NCBI RefSeq assembly: GCF_010730195.1
Contig: NZ_AP022613.1
Coordinates: 1,426,001 to 1,490,000 of the forward strand
Direction of reading: 5' to 3'
Origin: Mycobacterium conspicuum
GTDB taxonomy: Bacteria; Actinomycetota; Actinomycetes; Mycobacteriales; Mycobacteriaceae
DNA: 64,000 bases
Part shown: in pieces, positions 17,381-26,378 of the stretch
Layout: each line of letters begins with the position of its first letter
Position numbering within the stretch: position 1 is the first letter of the stretch
The notes under the pieces: generated by a model
The model's database searches: none
Seen by the model: the letters and a program-made list of their open reading frames with translations, nothing else
Told to the model about the DNA's origin: nothing
Position numbers and translations under genes: made by a program

Positions 17381-18364
17381 ATGACGAGGAGTTCGAAGAT
17401 CCCCGCTGACGCCGCTCCGAATCCGCATGCCACCGCCGAACAGGTGGAGGCCGCACGGCACGACAGCAAGCTCGCCCAGGTGCTCTACCACGACTGGGAA
17501 GCCGAGACCTACGACGAAAAATGGTCGATCTCCTATGACCAGCGCTGCGTCGACTACGCGCGGGACTGCTTCGACGGCGTCGTGCCCGACGACGTCCTGC
17601 GCGAGCTGCCCTACGATCGTGCTCTCGAATTGGGTTGCGGCACAGGGTTTTTCCTGCTTAACCTGATCCAGTCCGGCGTCGCGCGGCGCGGGTCGGTGAC
17701 CGACCTGTCGCCCGGCATGGTCAAGGTCGCCACCCGCAACGGGCAATCGCTCGGGCTGGACATCGACGGCCGGGTCGCCGACGCCGAGGGCATCCCGTAC
17801 GACGACGACACCTTCGATCTGGTCGTCGGGCACGCCGTGCTGCACCACATCCCCGACGTCGAGCTGTCGCTGCGCGAGGTGATCCGGGTGTTGCGTCCGG
17901 GTGGCCGGTTCGTGTTCGCCGGCGAGCCCACCACCGTCGGCGACGGCTACGCCCGCACGCTGTCCACCCTGACCTGGCGGGTGGTCACCAACGCCACCAA
18001 GCTGCCCGGCCTCACCGACTGGCGGCGCCCGCAGGGCGAACTCGACGAGTCGTCGCGCGCGGCCGCGCTCGAGGCGCTGGTCGACCTGCACACCTTCACC
18101 CCGGGCGAGCTGGAGCGGATGGCTACCAACGCCGGCGCGACGCGGGTGCAGACCGCCACCGTGGAGTTCAGCGCCGCGATGCTGGGCTGGCCGCTGCGCA
18201 CGTTCGAGTGCGCCGTCCCGCCCGAGAAGCTGGGCTGGGGCTGGGCGAAGTTCGCGTTCAACAGCTGGAAGACGCTGAGCTGGCTGGACGCCAACGTCTG
18301 GCGGCGGGTGCTGCCCAAGGGCTGGTTCTACAACGTGATGATCACCGGGACCAAGCCGTCCTGA
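17381..18364 (+). CDS. SAM-dependent methyltransferase (Rv3038c homologue)
   Basis: Class I methyltransferase of 327 aa. SAM-binding motif I is LELGCGTGFF at about residues 83–92, the acidic end of strand 2 is TDLSPGM, and motif VLRPGGRFVF is typical of the Methyltransf_11 group. Substrate unknown. It starts at ATG 17381 close behind the crotonase gene and its stop overlaps the next reading frame at CTGA. The run from the ABC ATPase to here looks like one operon. Confidence 0.92.
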   Translation: MTRSSKIPADAAPNPHATAEQVEAARHDSKLAQVLYHDWEAETYDEKWSISYDQRCVDYARDCFDGVVPDDVLRELPYDRALELGCGTGFFLLNLIQSGVARRGSVTDLSPGMVKVATRNGQSLGLDIDGRVADAEGIPYDDDTFDLVVGHAVLHHIPDVELSLREVIRVLRPGGRFVFAGEPTTVGDGYARTLSTLTWRVVTNATKLPGLTDWRRPQGELDESSRAAALEALVDLHTFTPGELERMATNAGATRVQTATVEFSAAMLGWPLRTFECAVPPEKLGWGWAKFAFNSWKTLSWLDANVWRRVLPKGWFYNVMITGTKPS

Positions 18365-19533
18365 CCTTCAGCGTCGACGACGTCAGGTACCTCTCCTCGG
18401 AATCCGGTGCCGAGGCGTTGGCAGCGGTCGCCGAGTTCGAGCTGACCGACGCGACCCGCATCGCCGATATCGCCGCAGTGCGGGCGCGATTCGGTGACCG
18501 CGCGCCGGCGCTGGTGGAGACGACGCTGCTGCGCCGCCGGGCGCCGGAAAAGCTGGGGGAGCTGGAGGTCGCCGGCTGGCTGTTCACCGACGAGGCGCTG
18601 CAGCAGGCCACCGCGGCGCCGGTGGCCCTGCACCGGGCCCGCCGGCTGGCCGGCCGCGTCGTGCACGACGCGACCTGTTCGATCGGCACCGAGGTGGCCG
18701 CGTTAGCCCGGTGCGCCGTCTCGGCGCTGGGCAGCGACATCGATCCGGTGCGGTTGGCGATGGCGCGCCACAACCTCGGGCACTGCGCTCGCCTGTGCCG
18801 TGCCGACGCGCTGCACCCGGTCACCCGCGACGCGGTGGTCCTCGTCGACCCGGCTCGCCGCCGCGGCGGGCAGCGGCGCTTCAGGCCGGACGACTATCGG
18901 CCCGGCCTAAGTCAGGTGTTGGACTGTTATGACGGCCGGGATATCGTCGTAAAGTGCGCTCCCGGAATAGATTTCGGCTATCTGGACCGGCTCGGCTTCG
19001 GCGGCGAGATCGAGGTGACGTCGTATCGCGGCTCGGTGCGCGAAGCGTGCCTGTGGTCACCCGGCGTGGCGGGGCCGGGTGTGCGCCGGCGGGCCAGCAT
19101 CCTCGATACCGGCGAACAGCTCACCGACACCGATCCCGACGACTGCCCGGTGCGGCCCGCGGGCCGATGGATCGTCGACCCGGATGGGGCGGTGGTGCGG
19201 GCCGGCCTGGTGCGCCACTTTGCGGCCCGGCACGGACTGTGGCAACTTGACCCCGCCATCGCCTATCTGTCCGGAGACCAACTGCCGTCGGGGATGCGCG
19301 GCTTCGAGGTGCTCGAGCAGCTGGCGTTCGACGAGCGCCGGCTGCGCCGGGCGCTGTCGGCGCGGGATTGCGGCGCGCTGGAGATCCTGGTCCGCGGCGT
19401 GCGGGTGGACCCCGACGCGCTGCGCCGACGGCTGCGGCCGCGCGGCAGCCAACCCCTGTCGCTGGTCATCACCCGCGTCGGCGCCGGCCCCGCCGGCCAC
19501 GCGGCGGCCTACGTTTGCCGGGCTTCGCGCTAA
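18361..19533 (+). CDS. THUMP-like SAM-dependent methyltransferase (Rv3037c homologue)
   Basis: Class I methyltransferase of about 390 aa with a C-terminal THUMP-like region; motifs include ATCSIGTEV, a following SDIDP and VDPARRRGG. Rv3037c has been proposed to take part in methylglucose lipopolysaccharide methylation. The start is unusual: homology-like sequence (TFSVDDVRYLSSES) runs right up to the previous stop, where the only overlap codon is CTG at 18361 (CTGA, matching the NTGA overlaps elsewhere). The nearest standard start codons are TTG 18418 and GTG 18478, which would remove part of the N terminus. Confidence 0.85.
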   Translation: MTFSVDDVRYLSSESGAEALAAVAEFELTDATRIADIAAVRARFGDRAPALVETTLLRRRAPEKLGELEVAGWLFTDEALQQATAAPVALHRARRLAGRVVHDATCSIGTEVAALARCAVSALGSDIDPVRLAMARHNLGHCARLCRADALHPVTRDAVVLVDPARRRGGQRRFRPDDYRPGLSQVLDCYDGRDIVVKCAPGIDFGYLDRLGFGGEIEVTSYRGSVREACLWSPGVAGPGVRRRASILDTGEQLTDTDPDDCPVRPAGRWIVDPDGAVVRAGLVRHFAARHGLWQLDPAIAYLSGDQLPSGMRGFEVLEQLAFDERRLRRALSARDCGALEILVRGVRVDPDALRRRLRPRGSQPLSLVITRVGAGPAGHAAAYVCRASR

Positions 19534-19573
19534 GCCCCGGTACGCTGGCGGCGGTCATTTCTTAAGGGGGACG

Positions 19574-20266
19574 ATGCGTTACCTGATAGCGGCGGCGGTG
19601 CTGACCGCCGCGGTTCTAGTGAGCGGGCCGGCGGCTCATAGTTCGGCCGCGCCGCCCACCTGCGCCAGCCTGGGCGGCACCATGGCGGACGCCCAGACCT
19701 GCCGTCTGCGCACGTCGACGCCCAGCTACACGCTCACCATGACGTTTCCCACCGACTATCCCGACGAACAGGCGCTGACCGACTACATCACGCAAAACCG
19801 CGACGGGTTCCTCAGCGTCGCCCAGAGTTCCGGGAGCCGTGATCAGCCCTATCAGATGGAGGCCACCACCGAGCAACACAGCTCGGGCCAGCCGCCGCAC
19901 AACACCCGCAGCGTGGTGCTCAAGTTTTTCCAGGACCTCGGCGGCGCGCGCCCGACCACCTGGTACAAGGCGTTCAACTACAACCTGGGCGCCAAGGCGC
20001 CCATCACCTTCGACACTTTGTTCGCGCCCGGAACCACGCCGCTGGACAGCATCTTCCCGCTGGTGAAAAACGAGCTGCAGCGGCAGAACCCGCTGGGCGC
20101 GGCGATATTGCCGTCGACCGGCCTGGACCCGTCGCACTACCAGAACTTCGCCATCACCGACGATCAACTGATCTTCTACTTCGCCCCGGGTGAGATGCTG
20201 CCGGCCTTCGCCGGTGCCGCCCAGGCCGCCGTGCCGCGCAACGCCATCCCGCCGCTGGCGCTCTAG
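19574..20266 (+). CDS. Secreted DUF3298/RsiV-like protein (TB22.2/Rv3036c homologue)
   Basis: Exported protein of 230 aa. The N terminus is a Sec signal peptide (MRYLIAAAVLTAAVLVSGPAAHSS, cleavage near SSA/AP). The mature part resembles RsiV/DUF3298 proteins; the M. tuberculosis counterpart TB22.2 was described as a secreted protein with esterase activity. ATG 19574 follows AAGGGGG at good spacing. It is convergent with a small membrane-protein gene, the stops being separated by a few bases or overlapping. Confidence 0.9.
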   Translation: MRYLIAAAVLTAAVLVSGPAAHSSAAPPTCASLGGTMADAQTCRLRTSTPSYTLTMTFPTDYPDEQALTDYITQNRDGFLSVAQSSGSRDQPYQMEATTEQHSSGQPPHNTRSVVLKFFQDLGGARPTTWYKAFNYNLGAKAPITFDTLFAPGTTPLDSIFPLVKNELQRQNPLGAAILPSTGLDPSHYQNFAITDDQLIFYFAPGEMLPAFAGAAQAAVPRNAIPPLAL

Positions 20267-20616
20267 GAGACCGGGCCGGCCTGAAACTCCATGGCCACCG
20301 CGCCGACGCCCAGCGCCAGCTGCGCGGCGCACCCGATGAGCGGGACGACGAAGGCGAGCCGGTGGCGAACGAGCCGCATGATGGCGACGACGAGGGTGGC
20401 GACGAAGACCGCACCGCCGGCCCCGAGCCCCAGCCACATGGCCCGGCCGATCCAGGCGGGGTCGCCGCACGGCCGGGAGCCGCCGCACGGATCGGTGACC
20501 ATGACGAACAATCCCAGCAGCGTGTACGTCGCCACCCACAACACGCCGTGGACAATCACCACCACGATCGTGCCGACGATGTCCGCCGCCCGGCCTGCTG
20601 GGGTGTCGTTCGGCAT
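20263..20616 (-). CDS. Small integral membrane protein
   Basis: 117-aa protein with three hydrophobic segments (IVGTIVVVIVHGVLWVATYTLLGLF region, GLGAGGAVFVATLVVAIM, LAFVVPLIGCAAQLALGVGAV). I do not recognise a family. It begins 17 bp after the stop of the beta-propeller lipoprotein gene on the same strand and is likely co-transcribed with it. Starts ATG 20616 or the adjacent GTG 20619. Confidence 0.78.
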   Translation of the reverse strand: MPNDTPAGRAADIVGTIVVVIVHGVLWVATYTLLGLFVMVTDPCGGSRPCGDPAWIGRAMWLGLGAGGAVFVATLVVAIMRLVRHRLAFVVPLIGCAAQLALGVGAVAMEFQAGPVS

Positions 20617-20632
20617 CACACCAGTATTGCCG

Positions 20633-21913
20633 TCAGGCCGGCGAGAAACCGTAGACCTGGCCGTCGCTGGTGGCGGTCACCACCCGGCGGTCGTTGGCCA
20701 CCGACACCCCGACCGGATAGCCGGTGGCCGCCGGCAGTGCATAGCTGTTGATCGTGTGCCCGGTGGCCGGATCGAACACCAGCAACGACATGCCGTTCGG
20801 ATCGCCGGCCACGGTGTAGCCGACGCCCGCGCCGGCCAGGCTCGACGTCGACAACGGCGCGACGTCGTCGCGGCGCCAGATCTGCTCGGCATGGTCACCG
20901 GCGTCGCGGAACGCCGTCAGCCGGGTGTCGGGCCCGCCCCCCGCCACGATCAGGCCCTGCGGCGTCACCGCCGGCGGCGTCTGCGCCAGAAACCCAAGCG
21001 GCACTGACCATTTCGGTTTGCCGTCGGCCGTGTGCAGCGCCCACAACCGTTGGTCGCGGCCGTTGACGTAGACGGTCGACCCGTCCGCGGACAACACCGG
21101 ACTGGCCAGCACCCCGGCGCCGACGGCGTCGCTGGTCCACTCGCGGGCCAGCTCGGTCTGCGCCGAGCGGTACTTCAGCCCGACCAGCGTCGCGGCCGCG
21201 GCGCCCGGCTGCCAGACCCCCAGCACCACCGTGCCGGTGGCCGGCGAGTAGGCGGGCGCGGCCGCGACCGGGCAGCCCTGCCGGGCCGGCGCGCAATCGG
21301 CCAGCCCGCGCGTCGCATCGGCGGGATCGACGCCGTCCACCAAATCGACCGCGGTGCCGACTACCTCGCCGCGATGGGCATCGAAAATCAGCACCTGGCC
21401 CAGGTGGGTGGCGACCAGCAGGCGGCCGCCGCCCAGAAACCGCGGGGTGGAGGGCATCCCGATCACCGGCTTGCGCCAGCGTGTCCACTGGGTCGGGGGA
21501 AACGACAGCAGCGCCCCCGGCTGGCCGACGTAGAGGTTGTCGAAGCCGTCGAACAGCGGACCGCCGAAGCCGCCGCCCTGGACCAGCCGCACACACCAGC
21601 GTTGTCGCCCGTTGTCGTTGTTCTCCCACTCCATGAACGAGCATCCGGCGGGGGTTTGCGCATTGAGCGCGAGCCAGCCGCGCGAACCCAGCGCCGGCCC
21701 CGCCGCCAGGCTTCCCTTGACCGAACGCGTCCATTGCAGCGTCAGCTTGGTGGCGCCGGTGGTCGTGGTGTAGCTGCTATTGGACGCGTCGCCGTACTGC
21801 GCCGACCAGCCTTGGGCGGCCGACGCGTCCACCCACGAGTCGGTGTTGCCGCAACCACCCAGCCCCACCGTCAGCACGATTGCGGAAGCAATCGTCAGCA
21901 GTCGGGCAAGCAC
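20633..21913 (-). CDS. PQQ-like beta-propeller lipoprotein (Rv3035 homologue)
   Basis: A 426-aa exported lipoprotein. The GTG at 21913 opens a lipoprotein signal (LARLLTIASAIVLTVGLGGC, lipidation Cys in LGGC). The mature part contains repeated WD/PQQ-type blades (for example VYVNGRDQRLWALHTADGKPKWSV, quoted here only for its GxLWALxxxDGxxxW form), giving a propeller that probably sits outside the cytoplasmic membrane as a binding or assembly platform. No enzymatic residues can be identified. It is divergent from the acetyltransferase gene. Confidence 0.88.
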   Translation of the reverse strand: MLARLLTIASAIVLTVGLGGCGNTDSWVDASAAQGWSAQYGDASNSSYTTTTGATKLTLQWTRSVKGSLAAGPALGSRGWLALNAQTPAGCSFMEWENNDNGRQRWCVRLVQGGGFGGPLFDGFDNLYVGQPGALLSFPPTQWTRWRKPVIGMPSTPRFLGGGRLLVATHLGQVLIFDAHRGEVVGTAVDLVDGVDPADATRGLADCAPARQGCPVAAAPAYSPATGTVVLGVWQPGAAAATLVGLKYRSAQTELAREWTSDAVGAGVLASPVLSADGSTVYVNGRDQRLWALHTADGKPKWSVPLGFLAQTPPAVTPQGLIVAGGGPDTRLTAFRDAGDHAEQIWRRDDVAPLSTSSLAGAGVGYTVAGDPNGMSLLVFDPATGHTINSYALPAATGYPVGVSVANDRRVVTATSDGQVYGFSPA

Positions 21914-21990
21914 CGAGTGAGGGTAACCCGCCGCGACTCGCGCGAACCTGATTGCCTGCGCGGCTCGCGGTCGCGTTAGGCTTTGCGGCC

Positions 21991-22728
21991 ATGACGAGCA
22001 TGTGGGGGGCGCCGCTGCACCGCCGCTGGCGGGGTTCCATGCTGCGCGACCCACGCCAGGCCAGGTTCCTGACGCTGGCGTCGCTGAAGTGGGTGCTGGC
22101 CAACCGGGCCTACACCCCGTGGTATCTGGTGCGCTACTGGCGGCTGCTGAAGTTCAAGCTGGCCAACCCGCACATCATCACCCGTGGCATGGTGTTTCTC
22201 GGCAAGGGCGTCGAGATTCACGCGACACCGGAACTGGCGCAGCTGGAGATCGGCCGCTGGGTGCACATCGGGGACAAGAACACCATCCGGGCGCACGAGG
22301 GCTCGCTGCGGTTCGGCGACAAGGTGGTGCTGGGCCGCGACAACGTCATCAACTGCTACCTCGACATCGAGCTCGGGGATTCGGCGCTGATGGCCGACTG
22401 GTGCTACATCTGCGACTTCGACCACCGCATGGACGACATCAACCTGCCGATCAAGGACCAGGGCATCGTCAAGTCCCCGGTGCGAATCGGGCCGGACACC
22501 TGGGTCGGGGTGAAGGTGACCGTGCTGCGCGGCACCACGATCGGACGCGGCTGCGTGCTGGGCTCGCACGCGGTGGTCCGCGGCGACATCCCGGACTATT
22601 CGATCGCGGTCGGGGCGCCGGCCAAGGTGGTCAAGAACCGGAAGCTGTCCTGGGAGACTTCGGCCGCACAGCGCGCCGAACTGGCCGCCGCCCTGGCCGA
22701 CATCGAACGCAAGAAGGCCGCCCGCTAA
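21991..22728 (+). CDS. Left-handed beta-helix acetyltransferase (Rv3034c homologue)
   Basis: Hexapeptide-repeat O-acetyltransferase of 245 aa. The repeats are clear from about residue 70 to 200 (IRAHEGSLRFGDKVVLG, VGVKVTVLRGTTIGRGCVLGSHAVVRGDI), with the catalytic-type His in FDHRMDD. Rv3034c has been proposed as the acyltransferase adding short acyl groups during methylglucose lipopolysaccharide synthesis; the location near the Rv3032–Rv3030 homologues fits, although here a 15-kb island separates them. ATG 21991 is taken because the ORF upstream is the promoter region of the divergent lipoprotein gene. Confidence 0.9.
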   Translation: MTSMWGAPLHRRWRGSMLRDPRQARFLTLASLKWVLANRAYTPWYLVRYWRLLKFKLANPHIITRGMVFLGKGVEIHATPELAQLEIGRWVHIGDKNTIRAHEGSLRFGDKVVLGRDNVINCYLDIELGDSALMADWCYICDFDHRMDDINLPIKDQGIVKSPVRIGPDTWVGVKVTVLRGTTIGRGCVLGSHAVVRGDIPDYSIAVGAPAKVVKNRKLSWETSAAQRAELAAALADIERKKAAR

Positions 22729-22732
22729 TCAA

Positions 22733-23275
22733 TTAGGGCGTCGGCTGGTCGTCGACCTTGAAGTCGAAGTTGACGTCGCCGGCGTCGACGTTGGTGACGT
22801 TCACCGAGATGCCGTACTTCTGGCCCTGGTCGCTGAGTTGGCAGCGCAGGGTCGCGCCCACGGTGCCCTTCAGGTTGTCCGGGCAGGTCACCGAGTCGGG
22901 TTTGCGGCCCACCTGCTGGGTCAGTTTGTCGCTGATGATGCCGGCCACCTGGTTCTTGTCGACGGTCTCCACCATGTCGAATTTGACGTCGCTGCCGTTG
23001 ACGCTGGTGACCGTGACATTGACGTTGAAGGTCTGGTTCTTGACCTTCATCTCGCAGTTCAGCGTGGCGCCGACGGTGGCGACCAGGTCGGTCGGACAGG
23101 TCACCGAGTCGGGCTTGTTCCCCGCCCCGTCCGTCAACTTTTGGGTGATCTGGTTGGCGACATCGCCCTTGGGCACCGATTTCGCTCCGACCGAGCACGA
23201 GCAGGCCCCGGCGCTGGCCATCAGGCCCACGGCCGCGCCCGAGATCAGCAATGTCCGAACGATCGAGCGGGCCAT
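22733..23275 (-). CDS. DUF4333 lipoprotein (Rv3033 homologue)
   Basis: 180-aa lipoprotein with two DUF4333 repeats. The signal ends in SAGAC, the lipidation Cys. Each repeat has the pattern KPDSVTCP, a Gly-Ala-T and a second Cys about 15 residues on (NCEMKV and RCQLSD), consistent with one disulphide per domain. It is exposed outside the membrane, function unknown. The ATG 23275 has a CCTCC complement (GGAGG) just ahead. Stops of this gene and the acetyltransferase face each other. Confidence 0.9.
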   Translation of the reverse strand: MARSIVRTLLISGAAVGLMASAGACSCSVGAKSVPKGDVANQITQKLTDGAGNKPDSVTCPTDLVATVGATLNCEMKVKNQTFNVNVTVTSVNGSDVKFDMVETVDKNQVAGIISDKLTQQVGRKPDSVTCPDNLKGTVGATLRCQLSDQGQKYGISVNVTNVDAGDVNFDFKVDDQPTP

Positions 23276-23364
23276 ATCGCCTCCTGGCGGCTGTCGACAA
23301 CTGTGAATCGGCTGATATTTACATGCCAACCAGCTTCGGGTATGCGATTTCTGCAAATTTTCGT

Positions 23365-24702
23365 TCAGAGGCTGTGGTATCGGCGCAGCGCCTCGGCGCG
23401 CTCGGCGCCATGGTCGACGATCGGCTCCGGGTATTGGGGCGGCCGCTCGCCCTTGCGCAGATGGGGGTCGTCGGTCGCCGCCAGCTCGGGGACCCAGCGC
23501 CGGATGTATTCCCCGGAGGGATCGAACTTCTCGCCCTGTGTGGTCGGGTTGAACACCCGGAAGTAGGGCGCCGCGTCGGTGCCGCAGCCCGCGCACCACT
23601 GCCAGCCGTGCTGGTTGTTGGCCATGTCACCGTCGGTGAGTTGATCCAGGAACCATTGCGCGCCCCACTGCCAGGGCAGGTGCAGGTCCTTGACCAGAAA
23701 CGACGCGACGATCATGCGCACCCGGTTGTGCAGGAAGCCGGTCTCGCGGAGTTGGCGCATCCCGGCGTCGACGATGGGGAAACCGGTCTGGCCGGCTTTC
23801 CACGATTCGTAGCGGCGCTCGGCGGCCGCGCCGGTGTCGGTCTCGATGCCGTCGAACCCGCTGTTCCAATTGCGCCAGGCGCTGTGCGGCCAGTGGTGCA
23901 ACACGTCGGCGTAGAAGTCGCGAAATGCCAACTCCCGCAAGTATGTTTGCGCGCCCTCGGTGCGCGGATTCAGGTCGGCGACCATGGTGCGGGGGTGGAT
24001 CGTGCCGAACTTCAGGTGCGCCGACATCCTGCTGGTACCCTCGAGGTCCGGCCGGTTGCGGTCGGTGCTGTAGTTGTCAAGTCCGTTGTGCACGAAGGCT
24101 TTCCACTGCTTGAGCGCCGCGGCTTCGCCGGCCTCGACGTGCAATGTCGCGCCCGGGTCGGGGATCTCGCACGCTTTGACGCCCAGCCGCGCGGGGTCGA
24201 TCCAGTCGGCCGATTTTGCGCCCGACTTGGCCGGCTTTCGCCAGCCGGCTTCGCGCCAGGCGCGAAGAAACGGCGTGAACACCCGATAGGGTTCACCGTC
24301 GGGTTTGGCGACCCGGCCGGGGGAGACCAGATACGGCGACCCCGCCGAAATTAGCGGAACCGCGCCCAGCTCCGCGCGCACCCGCTCGTCGCGGCGCTTG
24401 CCGAAGGGCGCGAAATCCTCCGAGACGTACACCGCCGAGGCGTCGATCTGCTTGGCCAGCAACGGGATCCGCTGTTCGGGCCGGCCGCGGACCACCAGTA
24501 GCCGCCCGTCGAGGTCGTTGTCCAGTTGCCGCAGCGCATCGCCCAGGAATTGCATCCGCCGCGGGCCCGACGTTTTCTCCAGGCGCGGATCCAGCACGAA
24601 GCAGGCGAGCACGTCCTTGTCGTCGGTCGCCCCCACGGCCTCGGCCAGCGCGGGATGGTCCCCGAGGCGCAGGTCGCGTCGAAACCACAGCAGCGCGGGC
24701 AT
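23365..24702 (-). CDS. phrB: Deoxyribodipyrimidine photolyase
   Basis: Class I CPD photolyase/cryptochrome family protein of 445 aa; uses FAD and blue light to split pyrimidine dimers. It has the N-terminal antenna fold (ALLWFRRDLRLGDHPAL) and the C-terminal FAD motifs LHNRVRMIVASFLVKDL and WQWCAGCGTDAAPYFRVFNP typical of repair enzymes. The ATG overlaps the TspO stop (TAATG), so the two are translated together. A photolyase beside carotenoid genes fits a shared light response; it is not in this position in M. tuberculosis. Confidence 0.95.
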   Translation of the reverse strand: MPALLWFRRDLRLGDHPALAEAVGATDDKDVLACFVLDPRLEKTSGPRRMQFLGDALRQLDNDLDGRLLVVRGRPEQRIPLLAKQIDASAVYVSEDFAPFGKRRDERVRAELGAVPLISAGSPYLVSPGRVAKPDGEPYRVFTPFLRAWREAGWRKPAKSGAKSADWIDPARLGVKACEIPDPGATLHVEAGEAAALKQWKAFVHNGLDNYSTDRNRPDLEGTSRMSAHLKFGTIHPRTMVADLNPRTEGAQTYLRELAFRDFYADVLHHWPHSAWRNWNSGFDGIETDTGAAAERRYESWKAGQTGFPIVDAGMRQLRETGFLHNRVRMIVASFLVKDLHLPWQWGAQWFLDQLTDGDMANNQHGWQWCAGCGTDAAPYFRVFNPTTQGEKFDPSGEYIRRWVPELAATDDPHLRKGERPPQYPEPIVDHGAERAEALRRYHSL

Positions 24703-25205
24703 TACCGCATACCGCGGTTGAGCCGCCAGATGTGCGCGGACAAGAACGTGGCGAACGCGCCCCACAACGGGTAGAGCGACTGCGCCGCACCGGCCCGAGG
24801 GTCGGCCCGCGCGGTGCGGCGGGCCAGGTCGGCGCTGCTGGCCGTCAGGACCGCCGCGCCCAGCGCCGACGCGCCCAGCTTGTGGTAGCGGAAGAACAGC
24901 CAACTCCATCCGGCGTTGAGCCCCAGGTTGACCCCCAGCGCCGCGGCATATCGGCGCGCCTCGGTGTCGCGGCCGGACGCGCGCAGCCGGTCGAGGGCGA
25001 GGGCGGACGTGGCGGCGATGTCGGCATACAACGTGGTCCACATGACGGGGAAGACGACGGCGGGCGGCTGGTAGGTCGGCTTACGGATCCGCGCGTACCA
25101 GGTCGCGGCGCGTGCCGGGCTGGCGATGCTGCCGGTCCCCGCCGCGGCGGCGACGGCGAGGCTGGTGGCAGCGAGTGTCGATGGTTTCACCGTGGGTTTC
25201 ACCAC
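24702..25205 (-). CDS. tspO: TspO/MBR (tryptophan-rich sensory) family membrane protein
   Basis: Five-segment membrane protein of 167 aa in the TspO/peripheral benzodiazepine receptor family, which binds tetrapyrroles and in other bacteria affects pigment gene expression and oxidative stress. Family marks: WYARIRKPTYQPPAVVFPVMW, NLGLNAGWSWLFF and LYPLWGAFATFLSAHIWRLN. Start is GTG 25205 (a second GTG follows directly). It heads a two-gene unit with the photolyase and is divergent from idi2, sharing the intergenic region that carries 16-bp-spaced direct repeats. Confidence 0.92.
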   Translation of the reverse strand: MVKPTVKPSTLAATSLAVAAAAGTGSIASPARAATWYARIRKPTYQPPAVVFPVMWTTLYADIAATSALALDRLRASGRDTEARRYAAALGVNLGLNAGWSWLFFRYHKLGASALGAAVLTASSADLARRTARADPRAGAAQSLYPLWGAFATFLSAHIWRLNRGMR

Positions 25206-25222
25206 GCCGTTATACCTGTAAT

Positions 25223-25251
25223 TTCAATCACTTAAACATTCAGTAACTTAA
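25223..25251 (+). promoter_or_regulatory. Tandem direct repeats, candidate operator of pigment genes
   Basis: Two AT-rich 13-mers, TTCAATCACTTAA (25223–25235) and TTCAGTAACTTAA (25239–25251), identical at 11 of 13 positions and set 16 bp apart. They read in the direction of idi2 (ATG about 67 bp downstream) and lie 18 bp from the tspO start. The same arrangement occurs ahead of crtE. The binding protein is unknown; the MarR regulator of the crt operon is the nearest candidate. Confidence 0.55.
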
Positions 25252-25318
25252 CAACCTAAGGACGAGTTTTTGCTACAGACGCGGGTACCACCTCAAGCGT
25301 GACCGAAACGCATCTCCG

Positions 25319-26365
25319 ATGACCGCCGAGCGCGCCGAGCTGACCGTTCGTAAACGCCGCCACATCGACGTGTGCCTCGACGGTGACGTCGGCTATCAGA
25401 ACCTGACGACGGGTCTGGAACACTATCGCCTGCCCTACAACGCCCTGACCCAGACCAACCTGGACGACATCGACCTGTCGACCGAGTTCCTCGGCGCACC
25501 GCTGCGGGCCCCGATCCTGGTGGGCGCCATGACCGGAGGCGCGCAGCTGTCGGGCACCATCAACCGCAACCTGGCCACCGCGGCGCAACGACTCGGCCTA
25601 GGCATGATGCTGGGGTCGCAGCGGGTGATGCTCAACGGTGTGTTCGGCGAGCGGGCGGCCGCCAGCTTCGCGGTGCGCGACGTGGCACCCGACGTGCTGC
25701 TGTTCGGCAACATCGGCCTGTCCCAATTGACCAAGGACGCCGTGCCCGACATCGTCGACGCCCTGGACCGGGTGGGCGCCAATGCGCTTGCCGTGCACAC
25801 CAATCCGTTGCAAGAGGCCGTGCAGCACAATGGCGACACCGACTTCGCCGGATCGCTGGATCGATTGCATGACGTGACCGACCTGCTGGGGTATCCGGTG
25901 CTGCTGAAGGAAGTTGGCCACGGGATCGGAGCCACGGCCGTCGCCGAGCTGCTGGCGCGCACCGGTGAGCCGTCGGTGGCCGCCATCGACGTGGCGGGCG
26001 CCGGGGGGACATCGTGGTCGCGGGTGGAGCAACTGGTCCGCTACGGCGAAGTGCGCCATCCGGATTTGGCCGACTGGGGGATACCGACCGCGCAGGCGAT
26101 CACCGAGGTACGGGCGGCGCTACCGGCCATCCCGCTGGTGGCCTCGGGCGGAATCCGAACTGGCATGGACGCGGCCAAAGCGCTGGCCTTGGGCGCCGAC
26201 GTGGTGGCGGTCGCCCGGCCGTTGTTGGCGCCGGCGATCGAGTCCGCCGACGCGGCGACGGTGTGGCTGCAACGGTTCATCGACGAGCTTCGGATCTGCC
26301 TGCACGGGTGTGGCGCCGTCGATCTGCGCGCGCTGCGTGACGTTGGCGCCACGCCGATCTCGTGA
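25319..26365 (+). CDS. fni: Isopentenyl-diphosphate isomerase type 2
   Basis: FMN- and NADPH-dependent IPP isomerase (Idi-2, 348 aa), interconverting IPP and DMAPP to feed prenyl synthesis. Family motifs: RKRRHIDVCLDG near the N terminus, the FMN strand PILVGAMTGGA, MMLGSQRVM, GNIGLSQL, HTNPLQEAVQHNGD and the phosphate-binding ASGGIRTGMDAAKALALGAD. The ATG at 25319 precedes all of these. The glycosyltransferase gene starts 13 bp downstream. It supplies precursor to the crt operon next door. Confidence 0.95.
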   Translation: MTAERAELTVRKRRHIDVCLDGDVGYQNLTTGLEHYRLPYNALTQTNLDDIDLSTEFLGAPLRAPILVGAMTGGAQLSGTINRNLATAAQRLGLGMMLGSQRVMLNGVFGERAAASFAVRDVAPDVLLFGNIGLSQLTKDAVPDIVDALDRVGANALAVHTNPLQEAVQHNGDTDFAGSLDRLHDVTDLLGYPVLLKEVGHGIGATAVAELLARTGEPSVAAIDVAGAGGTSWSRVEQLVRYGEVRHPDLADWGIPTAQAITEVRAALPAIPLVASGGIRTGMDAAKALALGADVVAVARPLLAPAIESADAATVWLQRFIDELRICLHGCGAVDLRALRDVGATPIS

Positions 26366-26378
26366 CGGTCGATCGCTC

